Part shown: one piece after another, positions 9,187-18,033 of the stretch
Position numbering within the stretch: position 1 is the stretch's first letter
How the letters are laid out: the number at the start of each line of letters is the position of its first letter
Origin: Actinomycetaceae bacterium
GTDB lineage: Bacteria > Actinomycetota > Actinomycetes > Actinomycetales > Actinomycetaceae
NCBI GenBank assembly: GCA_030524055.1
Contig: JAUNHH010000008.1
Location: 1-64,000, forward strand
Direction of reading: 5' to 3'
DNA length: 64,000 nt
The notes under the pieces: generated by a model
What the model was told of the DNA's origin: nothing
The model's database searches: none
The model's input: the letters and a program-made list of their open reading frames with translations, nothing else
Program-made: the position numbers and the translations under genes

Positions 9187-12013
9187 CCCGCATTGAGCCC
9201 AGCTTTATCAGCCGGGAAGATGGGCCCGTAATCGTCGCCCACAAGGGAACCCCCATCCGCAATGGAGCCCAGCCTTATTGGCTGGGAAAATATGGCTACT
9301 ATTCTCGACACGCTTGTTGAGAAGTGCCCGCAATGGAGCCCAGCCTTATTGGCTGGGAAAATGGACCTGAAGGCGTTCAAGGACGCCGTTGAAGAAGTCC
9401 CGCAACGGAGCCCAGCCTTATTGGCTGGGAAAATCGGACGCCCCACCAACCGCACCCAAAGGCACAGCAGCCCGCAATGGAGCCCAGCCTTATTGGCTGG
9501 GAAGACGATCCAGCAAGCGAGCGAGTGATGACCGTTTCACGTGCCCGCAATGGAGCCCAGCCTTATTGGCTGGGAAGACGAAACCTTGAGGATCGTTTCA
9601 ACTGGGAGGTTTGCCCCGCAATGGAGCCCAGCCTTATTGGCTGGGAAGACCCATAGGTAAGCTCATACACGCCTTTCGGAGAATGCCCGCAATGGAGCCC
9701 AGCCTTATTGGCTGGGAAGACAATGACGCGGAAACGGGGGCTTTTCTCTGTGGACGACCCGCAATGGAGCCCAGCCTTATTGGCTGGGAAGACCTGACCA
9801 CGCCAGTGTCGGTCTTCAGCTCGATAAACCCGCAATGGAGCCCAGCCTTATTGGCTGGGAAGACCAGGCATCAGAGAGCTCATTAAGCCAATGCAAACCA
9901 CCCGCAATGGAGCCCAGCCTTATTGGCTGGGAAGACGGCCCTGCAAAATATCAGGTACAGCGAAGAGGTCGACCCGCAATGGAGCCCAGCCTTATTGGCT
10001 GGGAAGACCGCGCAGCGGGCCAAGCAAACACTGCGGCAGCTATTCCCGCAATGGAGCCCAGCCTTATTGGCTGGGAAGACACGGTTTCTGGTGGCCACTG
10101 GCTGTCCGAATTATCCCCCGCAATGGAGCCCAGCCTTATTGGCTGGGAAGACCCCGCGGGTGTGGTGGTGTCGATTGCTTCACTGAGCCCGCAATGGAGC
10201 CCAGCCTTATTGGCTGGGAAGACGGCCCTACGCACCCCATACACAAACCCCTCCACACACCCGCAATGGAGCCCAGCCTTATTGGCTGGGAAGACCGGTA
10301 GCGACCTTCGCCTGCTCAGTAAAGGAAGCACCCGCAATGGAGCCCAGCCTTATTGGCTGGGAAGACTTCCTTGTCAGTCTTCAGCAGTTCCGCGCTCACC
10401 AGCCCGCAATGGAGCCCAGCCTTATTGGCTGGGAAGACCAGGCCCTCCAAGAATTCGCGCCCATTGAGGAACTCCCGCAATGGAGCCCAGCCTTATTGGC
10501 TGGGAAGACCTGCGGGGAAGCTTGTTGGCGCGTACCATTTCGCGCGCCCGCAATGGAGCCCAGCCTTATTGGCTGGGAAGACGGCGCGTCACCCAAAGGG
10601 TGTTTCGGGGTCCGTAATCCCGCAATGGAGCCCAGCCTTATTGGCTGGGAAGACCTTTCGTACCCACGGACTAAGAATGAAGAGGAGAACCCGCAATGGA
10701 GCCCAGCCTTATTGGCTGGGAAGACGCCGCGGCCACCACGTTCTGGCTTGCTGGGGTGGTCCCGCAATGGAGCCCAGCCTTATTGGCTGGGAAGACTTGA
10801 GCGCTCGGCCGAGCCGTGCAGTGAGATTCAACCCGCAATGGAGCCCAGCCTTATTGGCTGGGAAGACTTCGGGGAGTGGAAGGACCATCCCGTCTTCTTC
10901 TTCCCGCAATGGAGCCCAGCCTTATTGGCTGGGAAGACGCCGCGGCCACCACGTTCTGGCTTGCTGGGGTGGTCCCGCAATGGAGCCCAGCCTTATTGGC
11001 TGGGAAGACTTGAGCGCTCGGCCGAGCCGTGCAGTGAGATTCAACCCGCAATGGAGCCCAGCCTTATTGGCTGGGAAGACTTCGGGGAGTGGAAGGACCA
11101 TCCCGTCTTCTTCTTCCCGCAATGGAGCCCAGCCTTATTGGCTGGGAAGACAAGGAACGTCACTGACCTTAGGGTTCACCCGGTAGTACCCGCAATGGAG
11201 CCCAGCCTTATTGGCTGGGAAGACCTGACGGACTAAGCCCACGCACACCCCGCAAGCACTCCCGCAATGGAGCCCAGCCTTATTGGCTGGGAAGACAGGG
11301 CACGCCAACGGTGGGGGCGGACGCTCCCACGGTCCCGCAATGGAGCCCAGCCTTATTGGCTGGGAAGACTGTGCAGCAGCAGAGCCAGGGGCGGGCGCGA
11401 TGAACCCGCAATGGAGCCCAGCCTTATTGGCTGGGAAGACTGGGCGATGCATGGCGTTGATGGAAGTGGCGATGGGCCCGCAATGGAGCCCAGCCTTATT
11501 GGCTGGGAAGACGAGGCGTAGGAGGCGTAGGGGGTGGCGGCGTTGGGCCCGCAATGGAGCCCAGCCTTATTGGCTGGGAAGACTGGCAAACTGCTTGAGA
11601 CGCTGACCGCGCACAAGCACCCGCAATGGAGCCCAGCCTTATTGGCTGGGAAGACCAGGCAAGGCGCGGCCGCCAACCATACGGGAAGGACCCGCAATGG
11701 AGCCCAGCCTTATTGGCTGGGAAGACGCCCCGCAGAGTTGAATTAGCGCACCTAAGCCTATACCCGCAATGGAGCCCAGCCTTATTGGCTGGGAAGACCT
11801 GCTTTACCATGCTGTGCCACACCATGACTGGCAACCCGCAATGGAGCCCAGCCTTATTGGCTGGGAAGACTGGTCATTATTCTCATGACGCCACCGTCAT
11901 CGGAGGCCCGCAATGGAGCCCAGCCTTATTGGCTGGGAAGACTTGAGCGGGCGCTGGGTCATGATCTGATTGATCTGCCCGCAATGGAGCCCAGCCTTAT
12001 TGGCTGGGAAGAC
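9187..12013 (-). CRISPR. Type I-G (I-U) CRISPR array, 39 intact repeats plus one decayed repeat
   Basis: There are 39 repeats of 36 bp, from 9256-9291 to 11978-12013, plus a decayed repeat at 9187-9221, giving 39 spacers of 34-37 bp. On the minus strand the repeat starts GTCTTCCCAGCC, has the stem CCCAGCC/GGCTGGG around AATAA, and ends CTCCATTGCGGG, which resembles known type I-U repeats. Variation grows towards the left: the repeats at 9256, 9327 and 9399 share a changed end (GGGAAAAT on the plus strand instead of GGGAAGAC), and the one at 9187 has a deletion. The old, distal end is therefore on the left and the leader is on the right beside cas2; transcription is leftward. Three spacers occur twice because of a tandem duplication (10726-11151). 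Confidence 0.98.
10726..11151 (-). repeat. Tandem duplication of a three-spacer block inside the array
   Basis: The 213-bp block 10726-10938 (three spacers of 35 bp and three repeats) is followed by an apparently identical copy at 10939-11151. The duplicated spacers begin on the plus strand with CGCCGCGGCCACC, TTGAGCGCTCGGCC and TTCGGGGAGTGG. The array therefore has 36 different spacers out of 39. Unequal recombination between repeats explains this better than repeated acquisition of the same three spacers in the same order. Confidence 0.95.
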
Positions 12014-12182
12014 AGACAGCTCGGGAAATTCGTTGGCCCTGGCCTCGAGTTTAATGGGACTGTGCGAGAAGCTGCAATCTACACCTGGTTTATGGTCGAT
12101 AGATACCTGACCGAAAAAGAAAATGTTCGTCTGACCAGGACGCGAGGGCTCCCCAGTATCCGGTGCCACATTGGAGTTCTCG
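12014..12182 (-). promoter_or_regulatory. CRISPR leader
   Basis: This 169-bp non-coding stretch lies between the stop codon of cas2 and the first intact repeat, at the end where repeats are uniform. On the minus strand it should contain the array promoter and the integration signals for new spacers. A 13-base string GGCCCTGGCCTCG at 12035-12047 is identical to part of the left boundary repeat at 9124-9136. No clear -10/-35 pair was assigned. Confidence 0.7.
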
Positions 12183-12473
12183 CTAGACAATTTGGGGTCC
12201 GTTCCGAGGCAATGCTTGGTGCTGGCCAACAAAAGTAAAGCGACTGTCATTGACGTCCCCTAGATCGACTATCACTACCGAGTCTACTGTGAGCTTCATA
12301 AGCGCTTCGCTAGCCGCGCGGAGGCGAATAAGTTCTGTCTTCGTGAGGTCACAGATGAAAACGGAATATTGCAGTCGCTCACCGTGCGCTTCCATTAGTT
12401 TGCAAATTCGTCGGAGGCGAGCAGAGTCCCTAATGTCATACGCAATAAGATGCCGCCGTCGTTTCGTTTTCAC
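12183..12473 (-). CDS. cas2: CRISPR-associated endoribonuclease Cas2
   Basis: A 96-residue protein with the Cas2 signature YDIRDSARLRRI near the N-terminus, containing the conserved Asp of the first beta strand, and the ferredoxin-like continuation (GERLQYSVFICDLTKTEL). Cas2 forms the dimeric core of the Cas1-Cas2 integrase that inserts new spacers at the leader end. The length is normal for the family. Its start codon overlaps the stop of cas4-cas1 by four bases (ATGA type), so the two are translationally coupled. It is the last gene of the cas operon and abuts the leader. Confidence 0.96.
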   Translation of the reverse strand: MKTKRRRHLIAYDIRDSARLRRICKLMEAHGERLQYSVFICDLTKTELIRLRAASEALMKLTVDSVVIVDLGDVNDSRFTFVGQHQALPRNGPQIV

Positions 12474-14176
12474 CGCGTCACCATCGCTGTGTATGCATCA
12501 AGTTCCCCAACGAAGACTCCTCCCAGTATTCGCGCTTGGATATCCATGATTCTCCGATATGAAGCCTTGTAACCGAATTGGGGATGAGTAATTTCTTGGT
12601 CGAGCCGACGCTCGTAAGCTCGAAGTACCGCCTTTCTGCCCTTGTTCTGGAGCCAGCATCCGCCACCACGAAACTCAAAGTCCTTTGCTCCAACTTCCCC
12701 GTTGTTGACGACTTGGAGTACGACGCTCTCGGCAATGAGGGGGCGAAATTCTTCGGCAAGATCTAACGCTAAAGCGGGGCGTCCAAATCGCGGTCGATGG
12801 AAGACGCCGTAGTACGGGTCAAGACCGATTCCAAGGAGTGTAACCGTTAGGTCCTTTATTAACAGCGAATAACAGTAGGAAAGCAGGGAATTAAGCGGAT
12901 CGGTTGGTGGGCGTCGAGTGCGACCATCCTCTTGGAAGTCATCAATAGGAACACGTGCGCTGGAGGCAATCATAGTTGGAAAAGCTGCGAAATAGAGACG
13001 AGCAGCCGCCCCTTCAACTCCTAGAAGCTGTTGAAAGGACTCAGCATGTAGCGCTTGCTGTGCTAGCGCTTTTAGTTGCTCCCCAACTTTTGTTATATCG
13101 AGGTTGTCCTCGCCACTACCCTGCCGACTATTTCGGCGGAGCATAGTACGCGCGTTTCGGATTTTCCCGGAAATCATCTTCCGCGCAATAGCCAATTGCT
13201 CGGCCTCTGCCATACGGAATTGGGCGACCCTCAGATCAATGTTCTTGCCTGGTAGTCCTTCCGATATGCCAGCAAACCAACCTCCTTGACTAAACCATAG
13301 GACGGGTATATCACGCGATAGTAGTTCTCTTATCGCTTGGGCTGACACCGTGACATTACCAAAGACACATACTTGACTCACATCAATGAGCCGATAGCTG
13401 ACCTGTAGTTCTCCAGTGACACGGATTTCTAGGCGTTCACGCCGTATCCCTGCTGTCGCACCTTGCAAAGTGATATACACCGGGCGACCTTCTAATAATG
13501 GTGCCATTAGTCGTTTTAGCGGGCGTCGCTCTTGTGGAGGCTCATGTAAGGCATGCATCTCCTCAGGCATGCAGATACCTACAAGTGAGCATTTTCGACA
13601 CTTGTTACTGTTGCTAAGTGGTGGTGGTGCCATCGGATCTGCGGCAACTTCCCAAAGTTGGCCCAGTGTTACCTCAAGTTCCCGCAGTGCTGCGTCATCC
13701 AGTGTGAGGTGGACTCTTCGCCGTGTTTCTGCATACCAGATCTCGGCCTCCTCAACGCTGTATCCTTCCTCGCGTAACAGGAGAGCGTGGACTAGTGCCT
13801 GAATCCGATCACTTGGCCAGGCTTCCCCATGTGGGTTTGGGCGGCCTTTCTTGTAATCAACTGGAATGACAGCGCCTTGGCCATCACCCTCGACGATGTC
13901 AATGATTGCTGTAAGACCAAGCCTTGACGATGTGAGTGATATCGACGTCGCATGGCGATCGCCCCATGCTGCCACCTTATCTGGGGCAGGAAGGTTCCCT
14001 TTTTCCTGGTCAACATTCCTATGCAGGTATAGTCCTTCTTCAACATCCTCACTGGTAGCAAACTGTTTCTGGACCCATTCCAGATGAAACAAGCGCGGGC
14101 AATACACGAATTCGTTGATCATCCGCGCTGGCACTGTATCTGGCAAGCCTAGATTTTCTGGTCGGACGATGGACAT
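12470..14176 (-). CDS. cas4-cas1: Cas4-Cas1 fusion, spacer acquisition
   Basis: A 568-residue fusion. Residues about 1-215 are a Cas4 RecB-like nuclease: Cys26 in NEFVYCPRLFHLEW, the catalytic DYKKG at 107-111, and a C-terminal cysteine cluster (KCRKCSLVGIC, Cys193, Cys196 and Cys202) that with Cys26 should hold an iron-sulfur cluster. The remainder is Cas1, starting near RPVYITLQG, with the integrase region NSLLSYCYSLL, the catalytic His in GVFHRPRFGRP and the acidic pair in ALDLAEEFR. This fusion is characteristic of the type I-U/I-G group. Cas4 trims prespacers and helps choose the PAM, while Cas1 with Cas2 integrates them. Active-site residues appear intact, so acquisition is likely functional. 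Confidence 0.96.
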   Translation of the reverse strand: MSIVRPENLGLPDTVPARMINEFVYCPRLFHLEWVQKQFATSEDVEEGLYLHRNVDQEKGNLPAPDKVAAWGDRHATSISLTSSRLGLTAIIDIVEGDGQGAVIPVDYKKGRPNPHGEAWPSDRIQALVHALLLREEGYSVEEAEIWYAETRRRVHLTLDDAALRELEVTLGQLWEVAADPMAPPPLSNSNKCRKCSLVGICMPEEMHALHEPPQERRPLKRLMAPLLEGRPVYITLQGATAGIRRERLEIRVTGELQVSYRLIDVSQVCVFGNVTVSAQAIRELLSRDIPVLWFSQGGWFAGISEGLPGKNIDLRVAQFRMAEAEQLAIARKMISGKIRNARTMLRRNSRQGSGEDNLDITKVGEQLKALAQQALHAESFQQLLGVEGAAARLYFAAFPTMIASSARVPIDDFQEDGRTRRPPTDPLNSLLSYCYSLLIKDLTVTLLGIGLDPYYGVFHRPRFGRPALALDLAEEFRPLIAESVVLQVVNNGEVGAKDFEFRGGGCWLQNKGRKAVLRAYERRLDQEITHPQFGYKASYRRIMDIQARILGGVFVGELDAYTAMVTR

Positions 14177-14209
14177 TGGCCGCCGCTCCTCTCTTGCATT
14201 AGCTCCCGG

Positions 14210-15181
14210 TCAATGGGAGAAGCCAACACGAATCCCTGTTCGCAATGGAACTAGCACTCCAGCAGATTTCCCATCTCGGCTCTGACGGCGCCTGGCTCGG
14301 CAGACGTCAATCACCCCCAACACTCGAAGGTCCTCTAGGTCAATCTCATCCCATGGGCCGTCTAAAGTGGGATGTTCGACCAGCGCCTTCACCGCAGCAG
14401 GTGCGAGGGACTCACGCCACAGCGGTAGACGAAGTTCGTACACAGTCCGCCGACCCACCTTTACAGAGTGCCATCCACTGGTGCAAACAGATCCTCTATT
14501 AACGGTAGTGGTCCACAGCGGGTATGACATGAGCGCCAACCATGTTGCTCCAGGAACCCCCCGCATCATTGGCTTTGTTGATTTCCCTATCCCATCTTCA
14601 CTGCTAGCCCAGGAGGCTCGGTGGTCGAGATATTCACCAGTTACTCCCGAAACCCTGCGCCAACCCACAAGCGCCTGTCGCAGGCAGTCAGGATCCTTGC
14701 GCACGCATTCCAACGGTTTATCCAGCATTGTCGCCATGGTTTGTTGACCTGCCGGTGCAGCGAATTGAGTGATGGCTCCTCGTTTATCCTTGTCTACGGC
14801 AAGATCTGTCACCAGGCTTGAAACCCATGTTTGTACTACAGGTGCTGTCACACTATCCAAGGCAAATCTGTTGACAAGTCCGGCCAATTCCCCCTGTTGT
14901 ACACGAAGCTTATCCGGAGCCCTACCAGGGGGAGGGAAACAAACCGGACCACCAGGAACTATCACCCCATCAGGCATGTCATTGACGATCTGACGTAGTT
15001 GGTTGACGATCTCTTCCAGTGAAGTGCACGATGACGTCAGCATAGGGGCATGGGTGTCAGAATCCCAGGACAGGCAAGCTTCTTCGTCAATGAAGTCGTG
15101 GATGAGGCGCAGCGTACCGATGGCAGCGAGGATCGCCAGCGGCGAGTCGCCCACAAGTGCAGGAAAGGTAATGTCACTCAT
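14210..15181 (-). CDS. Small Cas8-like subunit of type I-G Cascade (Csb3/Cas8u-like)
   Basis: A 323-residue protein. It is placed by gene order: in the Geobacter sulfurreducens type I-U locus the Csb3/Cas8 protein lies beside Cas3, Csb1 and Csb2. The N-terminus (FPALVGDSPLAILAAIGTLRLI) recalls the N-terminal GxxPLxxLAALG-type stretch of Csx17/Csb3 proteins. No catalytic motif is visible; the C-terminal half is basic (CRARRRQSRDGK), which fits nucleic acid binding. In the complex it would recognise the PAM and hold the displaced strand. It is much shorter than the roughly 700-residue Csx17. The start overlaps the cas3 stop by four bases (ATGA). The identification is strong by context and moderate by sequence. 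Confidence 0.75.
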   Translation of the reverse strand: MSDITFPALVGDSPLAILAAIGTLRLIHDFIDEEACLSWDSDTHAPMLTSSCTSLEEIVNQLRQIVNDMPDGVIVPGGPVCFPPPGRAPDKLRVQQGELAGLVNRFALDSVTAPVVQTWVSSLVTDLAVDKDKRGAITQFAAPAGQQTMATMLDKPLECVRKDPDCLRQALVGWRRVSGVTGEYLDHRASWASSEDGIGKSTKPMMRGVPGATWLALMSYPLWTTTVNRGSVCTSGWHSVKVGRRTVYELRLPLWRESLAPAAVKALVEHPTLDGPWDEIDLEDLRVLGVIDVCRARRRQSRDGKSAGVLVPLRTGIRVGFSH

Positions 15182-18033
15182 GATCCCTCCGATGACACCG
15201 TCATGTCAGAGCATCTAACAATGGTCTCCAATAGAGCTAAACCCCACCGCCCGTATCGGGCGTTCAATCGTGCAAAACGATCCGCGTCCGACAGACGCAC
15301 CCCATAGGGATGCGATACGGAAACATGGATACTCCCGAAATGAGCCTCCAGAGTGCTGCCAACTTGGTCCTTGACAGGTGGTAACAGGGGTCGGGCGTAC
15401 CCATGATGACTGGCTACCAGATGCCGGACTAGTTCAGCATCACTCGGATATGGATTTGGCAGATTATCTAAGTGCTCAGCAACAATCGTCTCCGACCACG
15501 CCTCATGGCGTGCTCCCTTCGGCAAGCCACTCAACTGTTGAGCACGGCGGTGCTGCACCCGGTCCCCCGGGGGCATCCCCGACTTGGCTAGCGGTTCTTC
15601 CGCCAATTCAGCAGCGATGACGCTGCCCCCGAAGAGCATGGCTTGGAAACGGGTATCAACCTTACCTAGATCATGCCAACGAGCTGCATCGACAATGGCA
15701 CGCCGCAGTTCCTTCGGAAGATTCAGGTGATTGGCGATGAGCTCTGCCCGTGCCGCGACTGAATCCAGGTGCTCCGCCAAAGTGACTCGGCGAGCCAAAC
15801 TGGAGCTGTCTGCCACACGATCCTCGTCCACTGTCTTCCATCCGCTATCGAGGAACGTGGACCGAAGTATCGCATGGTCAGAGCCATCGCTACCCATGAC
15901 AATAACGTTTCCTGCCATCGCGTTCGCGAGATTCTCAATGTCCTCGGCAGACCATAAACTGTCCTCGTACGTTGCATCTGAGTTAGCCAACCAATCACGA
16001 ACCGATTCGACGATACGCTGTGAGATCTCTTCACGTTCATCCGGATCGTCAGAATTCCGCCAGTTGACAATCAACTCCTGCAGGCTCGTGGGAGCAAGCA
16101 GGCCGAGTCGCGCTGAAAGTCCGCCATCCAGTCGGAGCATCGCCACTCCACGTTGCAGCGCAGCCAACTCAGCAACGTCTATAACTTTTTCGGTGCTTGT
16201 CGGTTCCCATCCAAAGCGGTCTAGGCCGCCGAACTCACTGGGTGCTACGACCACGTCACCTGGTCGTAGCGCACCAACTGTGACCCACCGCCACTCGGAG
16301 TCCCCCGCTTTACGGAGTAGCTCTCGGGGACAATCAACATTGTCAAAAACGATGTCATCAAAGTCGTCCACATCAGCAATTGGGGGTGTTTTCCCGCCAC
16401 TGAGCCACGCTCGAACGGCTCCGAGAGGGATGTCTACAGTTTCCTCACTGTGGATTGGCAGCAAGTCAACGATTGCCCCGGCCTCGTGTGCTGGCAGCTG
16501 CTCACCCAAATTATCGAGCAAGCCGTCGCGCCAAAGGAGAGTAATGGGGGCAAGCGAGCGATTGATGCCATGCAGGTATGGATCCACAGGAGGGTCAGTT
16601 GATGGCGCGGGACTCGTCCGCGCCCACGCGTCTAGATGCGCGGGCAACAGCAGTGGGAGTAGTGGTGGCAACGCTGTCAACCCATCAGGCACAGAAAGGT
16701 GGCGTAGAGCCAGCGGTGACACATCGATGGGATAGGTGGCCAGGCCCCGCAAGAAGTCGGCCGTAGCTATCTTCGCTTTCCCGTAGACAGGTGGTGCAGG
16801 GACGTTGTCTTCGACTACTATCACCGTCGATTCAGCCCACTCTCCACGGCGGTTTACTCGCCCCATGCGTTGAACGAGCGCATCCCATGATGCTGTCTCG
16901 CTGATCATGTCGCTAGCGTCAAGGTCAATACCTACCTCAACGGTCTGGGTGGCGACCAACACCGCGGCCCCTGGAGACGCATCCCGCCCTGCGCCAAACA
17001 ACTCGACAATTCGGGATGTGGTCCTCTCGCGATCGAGTGCTCGAGAACGACCCATCAGCAAAAGTACCTCAGTGTCAGCACATTTATATTTGCCGTCAGT
17101 CAGCGTTTGGTACACCTCCCGAGCCCGGTTCACAGTGTTACAGACAACCAAGACACGGGGGACTTGCTTTGTCTTGGCCGATAGGGCATCGGCAACGTAA
17201 CTCGCGATGTCAGCAACAATTTTCTTCTCTGTTGATTCAACGAATGTCAGGGCTTTAGGAGCGGCGAGACGCTGACGTGCAATCTTATTAACGGTGTGAG
17301 CATCCTCATCAAATGTCGGCACCCAACCCTCAGGAGGCGCAACGTTAGTTGCACTCAGGTGAATGATTGAGGTTTTTGGCAATCCAAGTACCTCGCTATG
17401 GTCCACAGCCTGCGCTGAAGCCAGCGAAGAGGTAAACGCCTGACTCAAATGGGCTTCATCGATCATAATGAGGGAGTCGGTACCTACGAGAGCGGCGTCA
17501 ATGGGGTAGCGGCGAGAACTCACACCGTAACCACGGAAAAACAGGCGACTCCCCACCTGATCCACGGTGCCGGTGATAATGGCGGGCACGTCTGGTCGCG
17601 GTAGCCACGCAGCGTCCCATGTTGCTCCTCCCCGCATTTTTACGACGTGAAGAACTGAAGTGGGAGCATCCATTCCTGACAGCGACCGCAGCCTTTGGGC
17701 GACTTCCCAACATATGGTCCCCGGAACCGCTTCATCGACTGCTTTAGCGATACGGCGGGCGTGCTCTTCAGTCTGGTCAACAACGATGCGCCGATCCACC
17801 ACCAAATAAATACGACGCCGCCCGAGACCGGGTGCAGTCTCACCTCCAGCTCCCAAAGCGAGGACAAACACGGCAATGTCCAACATGGAAGTCTTCCCCA
17901 GGCCCGTAGGGACATCGACCATGGCTGGCCAGATTCCCCTGTTCAATGTCTCTTCGACAACAGCAGACTGCCATGGGAACGGCGGATGACCGTGTACCTC
18001 ACGCATAAACCTGTCGAAGTCCGTAGCCTTCAC
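15178..18033 (-). CDS. cas3: Cas3 helicase-nuclease, type I-G, with C-terminal HD domain
   Basis: About 951 residues from a GTG at 18033. The helicase comes first: Walker A DVPTGLGKT at 39-48, DEAH box (IDEAHLSQ) at about 192-195, later helicase motifs TQTVEVGIDLDASD and QRMGRVNRRGEW. The HD nuclease is at the C-terminus, with the WHDLGK motif at 786-791 and HLVASHHGY downstream. This inverted order, helicase before HD, is typical of the I-U Cas3. It unwinds and degrades target DNA after Cascade binding. The reading frame is open to 18162, but GTG at 18033 overlaps the csb2 stop as GTGA and starts just before conserved sequence. A copy of the dispersed motif lies at 16475-16488, the only exact one found between the flanking repeats. 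Confidence 0.95.
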   Translation of the reverse strand: MKATDFDRFMREVHGHPPFPWQSAVVEETLNRGIWPAMVDVPTGLGKTSMLDIAVFVLALGAGGETAPGLGRRRIYLVVDRRIVVDQTEEHARRIAKAVDEAVPGTICWEVAQRLRSLSGMDAPTSVLHVVKMRGGATWDAAWLPRPDVPAIITGTVDQVGSRLFFRGYGVSSRRYPIDAALVGTDSLIMIDEAHLSQAFTSSLASAQAVDHSEVLGLPKTSIIHLSATNVAPPEGWVPTFDEDAHTVNKIARQRLAAPKALTFVESTEKKIVADIASYVADALSAKTKQVPRVLVVCNTVNRAREVYQTLTDGKYKCADTEVLLLMGRSRALDRERTTSRIVELFGAGRDASPGAAVLVATQTVEVGIDLDASDMISETASWDALVQRMGRVNRRGEWAESTVIVVEDNVPAPPVYGKAKIATADFLRGLATYPIDVSPLALRHLSVPDGLTALPPLLPLLLPAHLDAWARTSPAPSTDPPVDPYLHGINRSLAPITLLWRDGLLDNLGEQLPAHEAGAIVDLLPIHSEETVDIPLGAVRAWLSGGKTPPIADVDDFDDIVFDNVDCPRELLRKAGDSEWRWVTVGALRPGDVVVAPSEFGGLDRFGWEPTSTEKVIDVAELAALQRGVAMLRLDGGLSARLGLLAPTSLQELIVNWRNSDDPDEREEISQRIVESVRDWLANSDATYEDSLWSAEDIENLANAMAGNVIVMGSDGSDHAILRSTFLDSGWKTVDEDRVADSSSLARRVTLAEHLDSVAARAELIANHLNLPKELRRAIVDAARWHDLGKVDTRFQAMLFGGSVIAAELAEEPLAKSGMPPGDRVQHRRAQQLSGLPKGARHEAWSETIVAEHLDNLPNPYPSDAELVRHLVASHHGYARPLLPPVKDQVGSTLEAHFGSIHVSVSHPYGVRLSDADRFARLNARYGRWGLALLETIVRCSDMTVSSEGS

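Noticed and set aside
9262-11946. Long open frames on both strands with repeated PQWSPALLAGK-, AMEPSLIGWED- or NKAGLHCG-like peptides
   Set aside because: They are translations of the CRISPR repeat, whose length of 36 is divisible by three, so frames stay open through many units. They are not proteins.
15731-16735. A 334-codon open frame opposite cas3
   Set aside because: It is antisense to well-conserved cas3 sequence and is Ser/Arg-rich as expected of a shadow frame; no ribosome-binding site or family pattern.
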